Below are positions 17,483-26,177 of a stretch of DNA of 64,000 nucleotides, one piece after another (within the stretch, counting starts at the first letter, position 1; every line of letters starts with the position of its first letter). The notes under the pieces are model-generated. The model made no database searches, was not told the DNA's origin, and was given only the letters and a program-made list of their open reading frames with translations. This DNA is from Paractinoplanes rishiriensis (GTDB lineage: Bacteria > Actinomycetota > Actinomycetes > Mycobacteriales > Micromonosporaceae). The position numbers and the translations under genes were made by a program. Location of the stretch: positions 62,001 through 126,000 of the forward strand of contig NZ_BOMV01000069.1 in the NCBI RefSeq assembly GCF_016862375.1, written 5' to 3'.

Positions 17483-18910
17483 ATGAACCACTTCGATGAG
17501 GCGTCGGCGGCGGTGCAGGCTGCTCTCGATGCCGGCGCGCGGTATGCCGATGCTCGCATCATGCTGCGGCGGACCGAGTCGATGACCGCGCGCAACGGGG
17601 ACGTCCAAGATCTCAGTTCCGACGAGAGCGCCGGCGTTGGCGTGCGGGCGCTGGTCGGTTCCGGCTGGGGCTTCTACGCGGTGCCCGACCTCTCCGACGG
17701 GGCCGCGCGCGCCGCCGGGCGGCGGGCCGCTCAGATCGCCGCGGCGAGCGCCACCGTGCCGGGGCCGCCGATCGAGCTGGTGCCGGCCGGTGCCGGGGCG
17801 GCCAGCTGGGCCAACCCGTGCGCGACCGATCCGCTCGAGGTGTCCCTCACCACCAAGGGCGACCTGCTGGTCCGGGCCACCACGGCGGCCAAGGAGGCGG
17901 GGGCCGACCTGGCCGAGGCGCACTACCACATCTGGGACACCCGGAAATGGTTCGTCTCCAGCGACGGGCACCGCATCGACCAGCACCTGCGCGAGTGCGG
18001 CGGCGGGGTCACCTCGCACGCGTACGGCGACGGCGAGATCCAGCGACGCTCCTACGGCAACCAGTACGGCACCCGCGGCTGGGAGCTGATCGACGAACTC
18101 GACCTCATCGGCAACGCGCCGCTCGCCGCCGAGGAGGCACAGGCCCTGGTCAGCGCGCCGCTCTGCCCGGCCGGCGAGACGACGCTCATCCTCGGCAGCG
18201 AGCAGCTGGCCCTGCAGATCCACGAGTCGGTGGGGCATGCCATCGAGCTCGACCGCATCCTCGGCTGGGAGGCCGCGTTCGCCGGCACCAGCTGGCTCGA
18301 CCTCGACCAGCTGGGCTCCCTGCGGTACGGCTCCGAGCTGATGAACATCACCATCGACCCGACCATCCCGGGTGCGCTGGGCAGCTTCGGCTACGACGAC
18401 GAGGGCACCCCGGCGGCCAAACGCGACGCGGTCCGCGACGGCATCTGGGTGGGCGTGCTGGCCGGGCGCGACTCGGCCGCGGTGGCCGGGCTCGACTATG
18501 CGGGCAGCGTGCGGTCCGACGGCTGGGCGCGGCTGCCGATGGTGCGGATGACCAACGTGGGCCTGGAGCCCGGGCCGCACACGCTCGACGAGATCATCGC
18601 GGCCACCGACGACGGGGTCTACATGGAGACCAACCGGTCCTGGTCGATCGACGACCGGCGGCTCAACTTCCAGTTCGGGTGCGAGATCGGATACGAGATC
18701 AAGAACGGGAAACGCGGCCGGCTGCTGCGCAATCCGACCTACACCGGCATCGGCCCGCGGTTCTGGCAGTCGATGGACATGCTGTCCTCGGAGAGCATCC
18801 CGTGGGGCACGCCGAACTGCGGCAAGGGTCAGCCCGGTCAGGTCGGCCACACCGGTCACCCGGCGGCGCCGGCCCGGTTCACCAACGTACGGGTGGGAGT
18901 GCGGGGATGA
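17483..18910 (+). CDS. tldD: TldD metalloprotease subunit
   Basis: A 475-residue TldD-family protein, the catalytic half of the TldD/TldE heterodimeric peptidase that trims unfolded peptides and matures some modified peptides. The zinc motif is LQIHESVGHAIELDRILG (HExxxH), near residue 245. The conserved glycine-rich region GALGSFGYDDEGTPA follows, and PRFWQSMDM lies near the C-terminus. It overlaps the downstream partner gene by ATGA, which fits equal production of both subunits. Confidence 0.92.
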   Translation: MNHFDEASAAVQAALDAGARYADARIMLRRTESMTARNGDVQDLSSDESAGVGVRALVGSGWGFYAVPDLSDGAARAAGRRAAQIAAASATVPGPPIELVPAGAGAASWANPCATDPLEVSLTTKGDLLVRATTAAKEAGADLAEAHYHIWDTRKWFVSSDGHRIDQHLRECGGGVTSHAYGDGEIQRRSYGNQYGTRGWELIDELDLIGNAPLAAEEAQALVSAPLCPAGETTLILGSEQLALQIHESVGHAIELDRILGWEAAFAGTSWLDLDQLGSLRYGSELMNITIDPTIPGALGSFGYDDEGTPAAKRDAVRDGIWVGVLAGRDSAAVAGLDYAGSVRSDGWARLPMVRMTNVGLEPGPHTLDEIIAATDDGVYMETNRSWSIDDRRLNFQFGCEIGYEIKNGKRGRLLRNPTYTGIGPRFWQSMDMLSSESIPWGTPNCGKGQPGQVGHTGHPAAPARFTNVRVGVRG

Positions 18911-20376
18911 CGCAGCGCGGAGACATCAACCGGACCGGTGCCGAGCTGGAACTGGCCGTCCGGGTCGTGGAGCTGGTCCGGGCCGCCGCCGGGCCGGCCG
19001 CCCAGGCCGAGGTCATGGTGCAGCACGACGCCGAGGCGCTGACCAGGTTCGCCAACTCGATGATCCACCAGAACGTCGCGGACGCCACCACGACCGTGCG
19101 GCTGCGGCTGCACCTGGACGGCCGGACGGCCGCCGGCTCCACCACGATCACCGGGGCGGACGGGTTGCGCGGCCTGGTCGACCGCACGATCGCGGCGGTC
19201 CGGCTGAGCCCGGCCGACCCGACCTGGCCCGGCCTCGTCCCGCCCACGCCGCTGCGCCCCTCGGCGGGCTACCACGGCTCCGGCGAGCGGTCCGGGCTCG
19301 ACTTCGGCTTCGACGAGGCGACGGCGCGGGCCACCCCGGCCGAGCGGGCCGAGCGGGTGCGCGACTTCGTCCGCGCGGCGGGCGGCCTGGAGACGGCCGG
19401 TTTCTGCCGTACGACCTACAACTCCGCGGCGTTCGCCAACAGCCTCGGCCACGCGGTCGAGGGCCGCGCCGCGGAGGCGGCGATCGACGGCATCGCCCGG
19501 CTCAACGGCTCGGACGGCGTGGCCCGGCAGGCCGGCGGCCGGCTCGCCGACCTGGACGGCGCGGTGCTGGGGGCGCGGGCCGCCGCCAAGGCGCGGGCCG
19601 CCGAACGCCCGGTCGAGTTGCCGCCCGGCCGCTACGAGGTGGTGCTCGAGCCGGACGCGGTGGCCGACGTGCTCAACAACCTCGCGATGTTCGGCTTCAA
19701 CGGCAAGGGATTCGCCCAGCAGGAGTCGTTCGCCGAGTTGGAGACCGACCAGTTCGACCCGTCGGTGACCATCGTGGACGAGCCGCTGGGCAGCCGCGAC
19801 GAGCCGGCGCCCGGGCTGCCGTTCGACATCGAGGGCACCCCGCGCGAGTCGCTGGTGCTGGTACGCGACGGCACCACCAAGGCGGTGGCGCACGATCGCC
19901 GCTCGGCCGCCGAGGTGGGCGCGGAGTCGACCGGCCACGGCTCGGAGATGTCACGCACCTGGGGACCGATGCCCACGCACATGCGCCTCGAGGCGTCGCC
20001 GGCGCCGTCCGAGGCGCCGACCGCCCCCGCCGACCGGGCCGGCCCGACCGTCGAGTCGGCGCGGCCGCTGGTCGCCCGGATGGAGCGGGGCCTGCTCATC
20101 AGCGACCTCTGGTACACCCGGGTCCTCGACCAGAAGACGCTGGTGGTCACCGGCCTGACCCGGAACGGGGTCTGGCTGGTGGAAAACGGCGAGGTCACCG
20201 CGGCGGTGAGCAACATGCGCTTCACTCAGTCCTACCCGCAGGCGCTCGGCACCGGCATGGTCCTGGGCATGGGCACCGAGTCGGTGCTGCTGCCGGACCG
20301 CTGGTCGGGTGTCCGGTACGCGGCACCCGCGGTGCACCTGGCCAGCTGGAACATCACCGGCAACGCCTCCGGCTGA
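18907..20376 (+). CDS. tldE: TldE/PmbA subunit of the TldD/E peptidase
   Basis: A 489-residue partner of TldD, homologous but lacking the HExxxH zinc site. Recognisable parts are EVMVQHDAEALTRFANSMIHQ, RTTYNSAAFANSLGHAVEG, NNLAMFGFNGKGFAQQESF and the C-terminal GLLISDLWYTRVLDQKTLVVTGLTRNGVWLVENGE. An acidic/Pro-rich insert (APSEAPTAPADRAGPTVES) precedes the last domain. It shapes the active chamber of the heterodimer. A terminator-like hairpin follows at 20405. Confidence 0.92.
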   Translation: MTQRGDINRTGAELELAVRVVELVRAAAGPAAQAEVMVQHDAEALTRFANSMIHQNVADATTTVRLRLHLDGRTAAGSTTITGADGLRGLVDRTIAAVRLSPADPTWPGLVPPTPLRPSAGYHGSGERSGLDFGFDEATARATPAERAERVRDFVRAAGGLETAGFCRTTYNSAAFANSLGHAVEGRAAEAAIDGIARLNGSDGVARQAGGRLADLDGAVLGARAAAKARAAERPVELPPGRYEVVLEPDAVADVLNNLAMFGFNGKGFAQQESFAELETDQFDPSVTIVDEPLGSRDEPAPGLPFDIEGTPRESLVLVRDGTTKAVAHDRRSAAEVGAESTGHGSEMSRTWGPMPTHMRLEASPAPSEAPTAPADRAGPTVESARPLVARMERGLLISDLWYTRVLDQKTLVVTGLTRNGVWLVENGEVTAAVSNMRFTQSYPQALGTGMVLGMGTESVLLPDRWSGVRYAAPAVHLASWNITGNASG

Positions 20377-20404
20377 GCCGGCAACGCCCTCCGGCTGAGA
20401 TCGC

Positions 20405-20433
20405 GCCCGGCTCGGCGGGAAACCGAGTCGGGC
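20405..20433 (+). terminator. hairpin terminator after tldDE
   Basis: GCCCGGCTCGG (20405-20415) pairs with CCGAGTCGGGC (20423-20433), with one G-T pair and a CGGGAAA loop. There is no long T-run, as often in actinobacteria. Confidence 0.6.
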
Positions 20434-20464
20434 ACGTCATTGACCGACGTGTTTGACTGAGCTG

Positions 20465-21337
20465 GTGAGCGACACGCCACGCGACGAGGACGCCCCGACC
20501 GGCCGCTTCGCATCCGGGCGGTCGGACGACGCCGCCTCCTCCTTCAGCTGGAGCAGCGGCTCCAGCGCCGACCCGACCAGCCCCGCGCCGGCCAGCCCCG
20601 CCCCGACCGGCTCGTCCTGGACCGGCAGCTCCGACACGGGCAGCTCGTGGTCGACCAGCAGCTCGGCCAGTAGCTCGGCCGGTGCGAGCAGCTCAACGGA
20701 CCCCGCGGACCCGGCCCACCCCGCAGACCCGGCCCACCCCGCAGACCCGGCCCACCCCGCAGACCCGGCCCACCCCGCGGCCGGCACGGCCGCCACCCCG
20801 AAGCCCCGCCGCCGCTTCTGGAACCTCGCCACACCGGCCGCCACCACCGACACCCGCCGGCGCCGCCGCTGGTTCGTGGCCGCCATCGCGCTCGGCGCCG
20901 CGGTCATCGTGATCGCGCTGTGCGCCGGCGCCCTCTCGATCGTCTCCTCGGTCAACGACGTACGGGATCAGGCCGCCGACGCCCGCGAGGTCCGGCACCT
21001 GCGCGACACGGACTGCATCGAGCTGGAGCGCCGGCTCAACCGCCTCATCCCGCCCGGCGCCACCACCGGCCCGAAGCAGCGCGCCGCCGCGATCCGGGAC
21101 GAGAACGCGGCCGTCCGGATCTACGTGATCCAGCTGCGCAGCGACCGCGAGGAGGACGGCTGGCGGCAGTTGCTGGACGCGCGCACCGTCTATGCCGACG
21201 CGCTGGAGAAGCAGGGCCCCGCCTTCTATGTCGCCCCGGAGACCAGCGGCGGCACCCCGGTGGCCACGGAACTGGAAGCATGGTCACCCGCGTCGTGTGG
21301 CGGACCGTTGCGCCGGCTGGCCGCTCCGGAGCTCTGA
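20465..21337 (+). CDS. single-pass membrane protein with Ser-rich and His/Pro/Asp repeat tail
   Basis: A 290-residue protein with a disordered N-terminal region of about 125 residues. It contains a Ser/Gly-rich part (SSGSSADPTSPAPASPAP) and the hexapeptide PAHPAD repeated four times. A basic stretch (KPRRRFWN, DTRRRRRW) leads into one membrane helix (FVAAIALGAAVIVIALCAGALSIV) and an extracytoplasmic helical domain of about 125 residues with two cysteines (TDCIELERRL, SPASCGG). The function is unknown. GTG 20465 is preferred to TTG 20453; neither has a good Shine-Dalgarno. Confidence 0.6.
   Translation: MSDTPRDEDAPTGRFASGRSDDAASSFSWSSGSSADPTSPAPASPAPTGSSWTGSSDTGSSWSTSSSASSSAGASSSTDPADPAHPADPAHPADPAHPADPAHPAAGTAATPKPRRRFWNLATPAATTDTRRRRRWFVAAIALGAAVIVIALCAGALSIVSSVNDVRDQAADAREVRHLRDTDCIELERRLNRLIPPGATTGPKQRAAAIRDENAAVRIYVIQLRSDREEDGWRQLLDARTVYADALEKQGPAFYVAPETSGGTPVATELEAWSPASCGGPLRRLAAPEL
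20708..20779. repeat. 18-bp tandem repeat, four copies
   Basis: Units at 20708, 20726, 20744 and 20762 are identical except for the last base. They encode the hexapeptide repeat PAHPAD in frame. Confidence 0.9.
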
Positions 21338-21512
21338 GCCAGGCGCAAACCGAGGGCAACCCCCCGGGTTTGTGACATAGACATCATCCCTGAGCCGCAA
21401 ACTGTCTCACGCCCGGCGTAACGTGTGCCACACATCACGGATGCACGGCGGCTGTGGGGCGTGCCCGCCCGTTAACAGCCGGGTCACATGACAGGCACGT
21501 CAGGAGATCGGA

Positions 21513-22319
21513 ATGACGACGACGGCAACGAAGCCGGATGCGGGGCGCGCACGCGCAGCGATCGCGGCAAAAACGTTGCGCACCGACCGATGGTGGTTTC
21601 CCCCACTTGTCACCTTCGTCGGGCTCGGGGCTTGGGTTCTCTACGCGACCGTCCGGGTCTTCATGCACAAGTGGTATTACGTGGAGGACTACAACTACCT
21701 CACGCCGTTCTATTCGCCCTGCATCACCGATCGGTGCGTGCCCGAGGCGGCTCATTTCGGCACCCCGCTGCCAGCCTTATGGCTCATCCCCGAGGCCGCG
21801 CTCAGCCTGCCCTTCCTGCTGCTGTTCCGGCTTACCTGCTACTACTACCGCAAGGCCTACTACCGGGCGTTCTGGCTGTCGCCGCCGGCCTGTGCCGTGC
21901 CGGACGGGCACCAGAAATACACCGGTGAGACCAGGTTCCCGCTGATCTTCCAGAACATCCACCGGTACGCGTTCTACGCCGCCGGCATCATCGCGCTGAT
22001 CAACACCTGGGACGCCATCATCGCGTTCCGCAGCCCGTCCGGGTTCGGCTTCGGGCTCGGCAACGTCATCCTGGTCGCCAACGTGGTGATGCTCTGGGCC
22101 TACACGCTGTCCTGCCACTCCTGCCGGCACATCGCCGGCGGCCGGCTCAAGCACTTCTCCAAGCACCCGGTGCGCTATCGGTTCTGGACCTTCGTGTCCA
22201 AGCTGAACACGAAGCACATGCAGCTTGCCTGGATCACCCTCGGCACGCTCGCGCTCGCCGACTTCTACGTCATGGCCCTCGCCGCCGGCTGGTTCTCCGA
22301 CCTGCGGTTTGTCGGCTGA
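21513..22319 (+). CDS. sdhC: succinate dehydrogenase membrane anchor subunit
   Basis: A 268-residue protein with about five membrane helices (WFPPLVTFVGLGAWVLYATV, LWLIPEAALSLPFLLLFRL, YAFYAAGIIALINTW, LGNVILVANVVMLWAYTLSC and MQLAWITLGTLALADFYVM). Several histidines (HKWYY, NIHRYAF, CHSCRHIAGG) could ligate haem. It resembles the single large anchor of mycobacterial Sdh1 rather than the two-subunit SdhC/SdhD type. It holds the flavoprotein and iron-sulphur subunits at the membrane and passes electrons to menaquinone. First gene of sdhCAB, with GGAGA upstream of the ATG. Confidence 0.85.
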   Translation: MTTTATKPDAGRARAAIAAKTLRTDRWWFPPLVTFVGLGAWVLYATVRVFMHKWYYVEDYNYLTPFYSPCITDRCVPEAAHFGTPLPALWLIPEAALSLPFLLLFRLTCYYYRKAYYRAFWLSPPACAVPDGHQKYTGETRFPLIFQNIHRYAFYAAGIIALINTWDAIIAFRSPSGFGFGLGNVILVANVVMLWAYTLSCHSCRHIAGGRLKHFSKHPVRYRFWTFVSKLNTKHMQLAWITLGTLALADFYVMALAAGWFSDLRFVG

Positions 22320-22333
22320 GAGGAGCGACGACG

Positions 22334-24250
22334 ATGACCACAACACGCATCGAACGGCACTATTACGACGTCGTCGTGATCGGCGCCGGCGGCGCCGGCC
22401 TGCGCGCCGCCATCGAGGCCCGGCTGGCCGGGAAGAAGACGGCGATCATCTCCAAGTCGCTGTTCGGCAAGGCGCACACGGTGATGGCCGAGGGCGGCGC
22501 GGCCGCCGCGATGGGCAACGTGAACTCGCGCGACAACTGGATGGTGCACTTCCGCGACACCATGCGCGGCGGCAAGTTCCTCAACAACTTCCGGATGGCC
22601 GAGCTGCACGCCAAGGAGGCCCCGGAGCGGATCTGGGAGCTGGAGACCTACGGTGCGCTGTTCGACCGCACCAAGGACGGCAAGATCTCGCAGCGCAACT
22701 TCGGCGGCCACGAATACCCACGTCTCGCCCACGTCGGCGACCGCACCGGCCTCGAACTGATCCGGACTCTGCAGCAAAAGATCGTCTCGCTGCAGCAGGA
22801 AGACTTCGCCGAGACCGGCAACTACGAGTCGAAGATCCGCGTCTTCGCCGAGACCACCGTCACCGAGCTGCTGCTCGACGGTGACAAGGTCGCGGGCGCC
22901 TTCGGCTACTACCGCGAGTCCGGCGAGTTCATCCTGCTCGAGGCGCCGGCCGTGGTGCTGGCCACCGGCGGCGTCGGCCGCAGCTACAAGGTCACCTCGA
23001 ACTCCTGGGAGTACACCGGTGACGGCCACGCGCTCGCGCTGCGGGCCGGCGGCACGCTGATCAACATGGAGTTCCTCCAGTTCCACCCGACCGGCATGGT
23101 CTGGCCGCCCAGCGTCAAGGGCATCCTGGTCACCGAGTCGGTCCGGGGCGACGGCGGCGTGCTGCGCAACTCGGACGGCAAGCGGTTCATGTTCGAGTAC
23201 GTCCCCGACGTCTTCCGCAAGCAGTACGCGGAGACCGAGGAGGAGGCCGACCGCTGGTACACCGACCCGGACAACAACCGCCGCCCGCCCGAGCTGCTGC
23301 CCCGCGACGAGGTGGCCCGGGCGATCAACAGCGAGGTCAAGGCGGGCCGCGGCACCAAGTCCGGCGGCGTCTTCCTGGACGTCTCCACCCGGATGCCGGC
23401 CGAGACCATCATCAAGCGCCTGCCGTCGATGCATCACCAGTTCAAGGAGCTGGCCGACGTCGACATCACCAAGGAGCCGATGGAGGTCGGCCCGACCTGC
23501 CATTACGTGATGGGCGGCGTCGAGGTCGACCCGGACACCACGGCCGCGTCCGGCACGGTCGAGGGCCTGTTCGCGGCCGGCGAGGTGTCCGGCGGCATGC
23601 ACGGCTCCAACCGGCTCGGCGGCAACTCGCTGTCCGACCTGCTGGTCTTCGGCAAGCGGGCGGGCGAGCACGCGGCGGCGTACGTGGACGCCCTGGGCAA
23701 GCGGCCCAAGGTCGCCACCTCCGACGTCGAGGCGGCGCTCGACGTGGCACTCGCCCCGCTCCAGCGGCAGAGCGGCGAAAACCCGTACACGCTCCAGCAA
23801 GATCTTCAGGCGGTGATGGGCGACCTGGTCGGCATCATCCGGCGCGAGGGCGAACTGAGCGACGCGCTCAAGCGGCTCCAGGAGCTCAAGCAGCGGGTGG
23901 CCAACGTCGGCGCGACCGGCGGCCGGCGCTACAACCCGGGCTGGCACCTGGCGCTCGACCTGCGCAACATGCTGGTCGTCTCGGAGTGCACGGCCAAGGC
24001 GGCGCTCGAGCGCGAGGAGTCGCGCGGCGGGCACACCCGCGAGGACTTCCCCAAGATGAGCCCGGAGTGGCGCAAGGTCAACCTGGTCTGCTCGCTGGAC
24101 GAGGGCGGCGACGTGCACCTGGAGCGCAAGCCGCTGCCCCGGATGCGCGCGGAGCTGGTCGAGCTGTTCGACCGCACCGAGCTGTCGAAATACCTGACCG
24201 AGGGCGAGCTGGGCGAGTTCGACGCGACGAGCAAGACGGAGGCGAAGTAA
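22334..24250 (+). CDS. sdhA: succinate dehydrogenase flavoprotein subunit
   Basis: This 638-residue protein oxidises succinate to fumarate in the TCA cycle. It has the FAD-binding motif VVVIGAGGAGLRAAIEA. The covalent-flavin His region is KSLFGKAHTVMAEGG, with active-site stretches FLQFHPTGM, GGVLRNSDGKRFM and GPTCHYVMGGVEVD, then AAGEVSGGMHGSNRLGGNSL. It lies between the membrane anchor (14-bp gap) and sdhB (TAATG overlap). The closest relatives are actinobacterial Sdh1-type enzymes. Confidence 0.95.
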   Translation: MTTTRIERHYYDVVVIGAGGAGLRAAIEARLAGKKTAIISKSLFGKAHTVMAEGGAAAAMGNVNSRDNWMVHFRDTMRGGKFLNNFRMAELHAKEAPERIWELETYGALFDRTKDGKISQRNFGGHEYPRLAHVGDRTGLELIRTLQQKIVSLQQEDFAETGNYESKIRVFAETTVTELLLDGDKVAGAFGYYRESGEFILLEAPAVVLATGGVGRSYKVTSNSWEYTGDGHALALRAGGTLINMEFLQFHPTGMVWPPSVKGILVTESVRGDGGVLRNSDGKRFMFEYVPDVFRKQYAETEEEADRWYTDPDNNRRPPELLPRDEVARAINSEVKAGRGTKSGGVFLDVSTRMPAETIIKRLPSMHHQFKELADVDITKEPMEVGPTCHYVMGGVEVDPDTTAASGTVEGLFAAGEVSGGMHGSNRLGGNSLSDLLVFGKRAGEHAAAYVDALGKRPKVATSDVEAALDVALAPLQRQSGENPYTLQQDLQAVMGDLVGIIRREGELSDALKRLQELKQRVANVGATGGRRYNPGWHLALDLRNMLVVSECTAKAALEREESRGGHTREDFPKMSPEWRKVNLVCSLDEGGDVHLERKPLPRMRAELVELFDRTELSKYLTEGELGEFDATSKTEAK

Positions 24251-25323
24251 TGGGCACCAAACGTCACTTCCGCGTCTGGCGGGGCGACGAGGCCGGAGGC
24301 GAGATCCAGGACTACGACGTCGAGGTGAACGACGGCGAGGTCGTGCTGGACATCATCCACCGGATCCAGGCGACCCAGGCACCCGACCTCGCCTGCCGCT
24401 GGAACTGCAAGGCCGGCAAGTGCGGGTCCTGCTCCATGGAGATCAACGGCATGCCCCGGCTGGGCTGCATGACCCGGATGTCCACCTTCGAGGAGACCGA
24501 GACCGTCACGATCACGCCGCTGCGGACCTTCCCGGTCATCCGCGACCTGGTCACCGACGTCACGTTCAACTACCAGAAGGCGCGCGAGACCCCGTCCTTC
24601 GCCCCGCCGGCCGGCGTCGCACCCGGTCAATACCGGATGAAGCAGATCGACGTCGAGCGCTCGCAGGAGTTCCGCAAGTGCATCGAGTGCTTCCTCTGCC
24701 AGAACACCTGCCACGTGGTGCGCGACCACGAGGAAAACAAGAAGGCGTTCTCCGGCCCGCGGTACTTCATCCGCGCCGCCGAGCTGGACATGCACCCGCT
24801 CGACGCGCGCGACGACCGCAAGGACTACGCGCAGGACAGCCAGGGCATGGGCTACTGCAACATCACCAAGTGCTGCACCGAGGTCTGCCCCGAGCACATC
24901 AAGATCACTGACAACGCGATCATCCCGATGAAGGAACGCGTCGTCGACAACCGCTTCGACCCCCTGGTCTGGCTCGGCCGCAAGATCCTCCGCCGCGACC
25001 AGCTGTCCGACCAGCCCGCCCATGCCTCGGCCCAGGCGACGGGCTACTCAACCGGCCAGTCGATGGCCCCGAGCACGTCCACCGGCGTCACCGGTGTCGC
25101 GGCCGGCACCCCGTTCTCGAGCGCCCGCCCGCCCGAGGCCCCACCGGTCCGCGACGACGGCCGCATGGACGTAGCCGAGCTGGCGCTACCCCACCAGGGC
25201 GGCCCGAGCCCGTTCGGCGATCAGGAGTTCCCGCTCGCACCCGGCCACCTGGTCTACAACCACCCCGCGCCCGGCAAGGACGAGGACGAGCCCGAAGCCG
25301 AGCCCGAGGAAAAAAGGCACTGA
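24250..25323 (+). CDS. sdhB: succinate dehydrogenase iron-sulphur subunit with long C-terminal extension
   Basis: A 357-residue protein. The first ~250 residues are a standard SdhB: a 2Fe-2S cluster in CRWNCKAGKCGSCSM and the 4Fe-4S/3Fe-4S cysteines in CIECFLCQNTCHVV and CNITKCCTEVCPEHI. About 100 further residues form a low-complexity Ser/Thr/Pro tail that turns acidic at the end (DEDEPEAEPEEKRH). Typical SdhB proteins stop near residue 250. The start overlaps the sdhA stop (TAATG). A strong terminator follows. Confidence 0.93.
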   Translation: MGTKRHFRVWRGDEAGGEIQDYDVEVNDGEVVLDIIHRIQATQAPDLACRWNCKAGKCGSCSMEINGMPRLGCMTRMSTFEETETVTITPLRTFPVIRDLVTDVTFNYQKARETPSFAPPAGVAPGQYRMKQIDVERSQEFRKCIECFLCQNTCHVVRDHEENKKAFSGPRYFIRAAELDMHPLDARDDRKDYAQDSQGMGYCNITKCCTEVCPEHIKITDNAIIPMKERVVDNRFDPLVWLGRKILRRDQLSDQPAHASAQATGYSTGQSMAPSTSTGVTGVAAGTPFSSARPPEAPPVRDDGRMDVAELALPHQGGPSPFGDQEFPLAPGHLVYNHPAPGKDEDEPEAEPEEKRH

Positions 25324-25326
25324 CGA

Positions 25327-25363
25327 AAGGCCGCCGGCTGCGAGGTCGGCGGCCTTCCTTTTT
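25327..25363 (+). terminator. rho-independent terminator of sdhCAB
   Basis: AAGGCCGCCG (25327-25336) pairs perfectly with CGGCGGCCTT (25347-25356). CCTTTTT follows the stem. Confidence 0.9.
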
Positions 25364-25467
25364 GGGCGGTACGCGTCCGGGCACCACCCAACAGCAGCGG
25401 CCACGCTCCCGGTGCTCAGTTGGAGCCGGGTGGGTGGCCCCGCTCCGCGCGCCCGCTGCGGGCTGTC

Positions 25468-25545
25468 CCGCCCCCGCACGCCGCCCCCGCACGCCGCCCC
25501 CGCACGCCGCCCCCGCACGCCGCCCCCGCACGCCGCCACCGCACC
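25468..25545. repeat. 13-bp tandem repeat, five perfect copies plus one degenerate
   Basis: CCGCCCCCGCACG repeats at 25468, 25481, 25494, 25507 and 25520, followed by CCGCCACCGCACC at 25533. It is intergenic. Because 13 is not a multiple of three, it cannot be a coding repeat. Confidence 0.92.
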
Positions 25546-25583
25546 CCGGCGCACCCGCCGAGCCTGGCTGCGGCCGTCGCGCG

Positions 25584-26123
25584 TCAGGCCGGTTCGGTGG
25601 GTGGGGTGTCGGTGTCGGTGGTCAGCTCGCGTTGACTGATTGCTATGTCGTGCCAGGCGCCGTGTTTAAAGCCGATCCGCTGGTGCACTCCGACGGGGCG
25701 GAAGCCCAGCGCCTCGTGCAACCTTTCGCTGGCCGGGTTCGGCAGGGTCATCTTGGCTACCGCCACCCGGTAGCCGCGGTCGGCCAGTCTCGCCAGCAAC
25801 GCCTCGTACAGGGCTCCGCCCAAGCCGGTGCCCCGGCGGCCCGGCGCCAGATAGATGCTGGTCTCGCACGACCAGCGGTAGGCCTCGCGGGCCGCGAACG
25901 GGCGCGCATAGGCATAACCCGCGATCTCGCCGGCCACCTCGGCCACCAGCCAGGCGTGCTGGCGGACCGCGTCGCGGATTCGGGTGGCCATCTCGGTGTC
26001 GGACGGCGGGTCGATCTCGAAACTGACCGCGGTGCCGGTCACAAACGGGCGGTAGATCGACGCGCAGGCCGCAGCGTCGTCGTCGGTCGCCTCCCGGATG
26101 GTCAACAACGTCTGGTCCATCAC
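25584..26123 (-). CDS. GNAT acetyltransferase of the phosphinothricin acetyltransferase type
   Basis: A 179-residue GNAT protein of the PAT/Bar group: REATDDDAAACASIYRPFVTGTAVSFEI at the N-terminus, GYAYARPFAAREAYRWSCETSIYL, the acetyl-CoA motif APGRRGTGLGGALYEALL, and FRPVGVHQRIGFKHGAWHDIAISQREL. The family acetylates phosphinothricin or related amino acid analogues; many chromosomal members have other or unknown substrates. GTG 26123 is chosen for its GGGAGG seven bases upstream; ATG 26120 is nearly equivalent. Confidence 0.85.
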   Translation of the reverse strand: MMDQTLLTIREATDDDAAACASIYRPFVTGTAVSFEIDPPSDTEMATRIRDAVRQHAWLVAEVAGEIAGYAYARPFAAREAYRWSCETSIYLAPGRRGTGLGGALYEALLARLADRGYRVAVAKMTLPNPASERLHEALGFRPVGVHQRIGFKHGAWHDIAISQRELTTDTDTPPTEPA

Positions 26124-26177
26124 GCGGTTACCTCCCCCATCGCGTCCTGCCGGCTCGATCATGCCGGACAGGTGGGG

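Noticed and set aside
21338-21512. CRP/GlxR-type site upstream of sdhC (GTGTG-C-CACAC, TGTGACATAGACATCA)
   Set aside because: Neither sequence matches the TGTGA-N6-TCACA consensus well enough to claim a regulator.
22265-24118. 617-codon minus-strand frame opposite sdhA
   Set aside because: Mirror frame of a clearly conserved flavoprotein gene. The translation is Val/Arg/Gly-rich without any motif.
25468-25545. CRISPR-like array
   Set aside because: The units are directly adjacent 13-mers with no spacers and no cas genes nearby.
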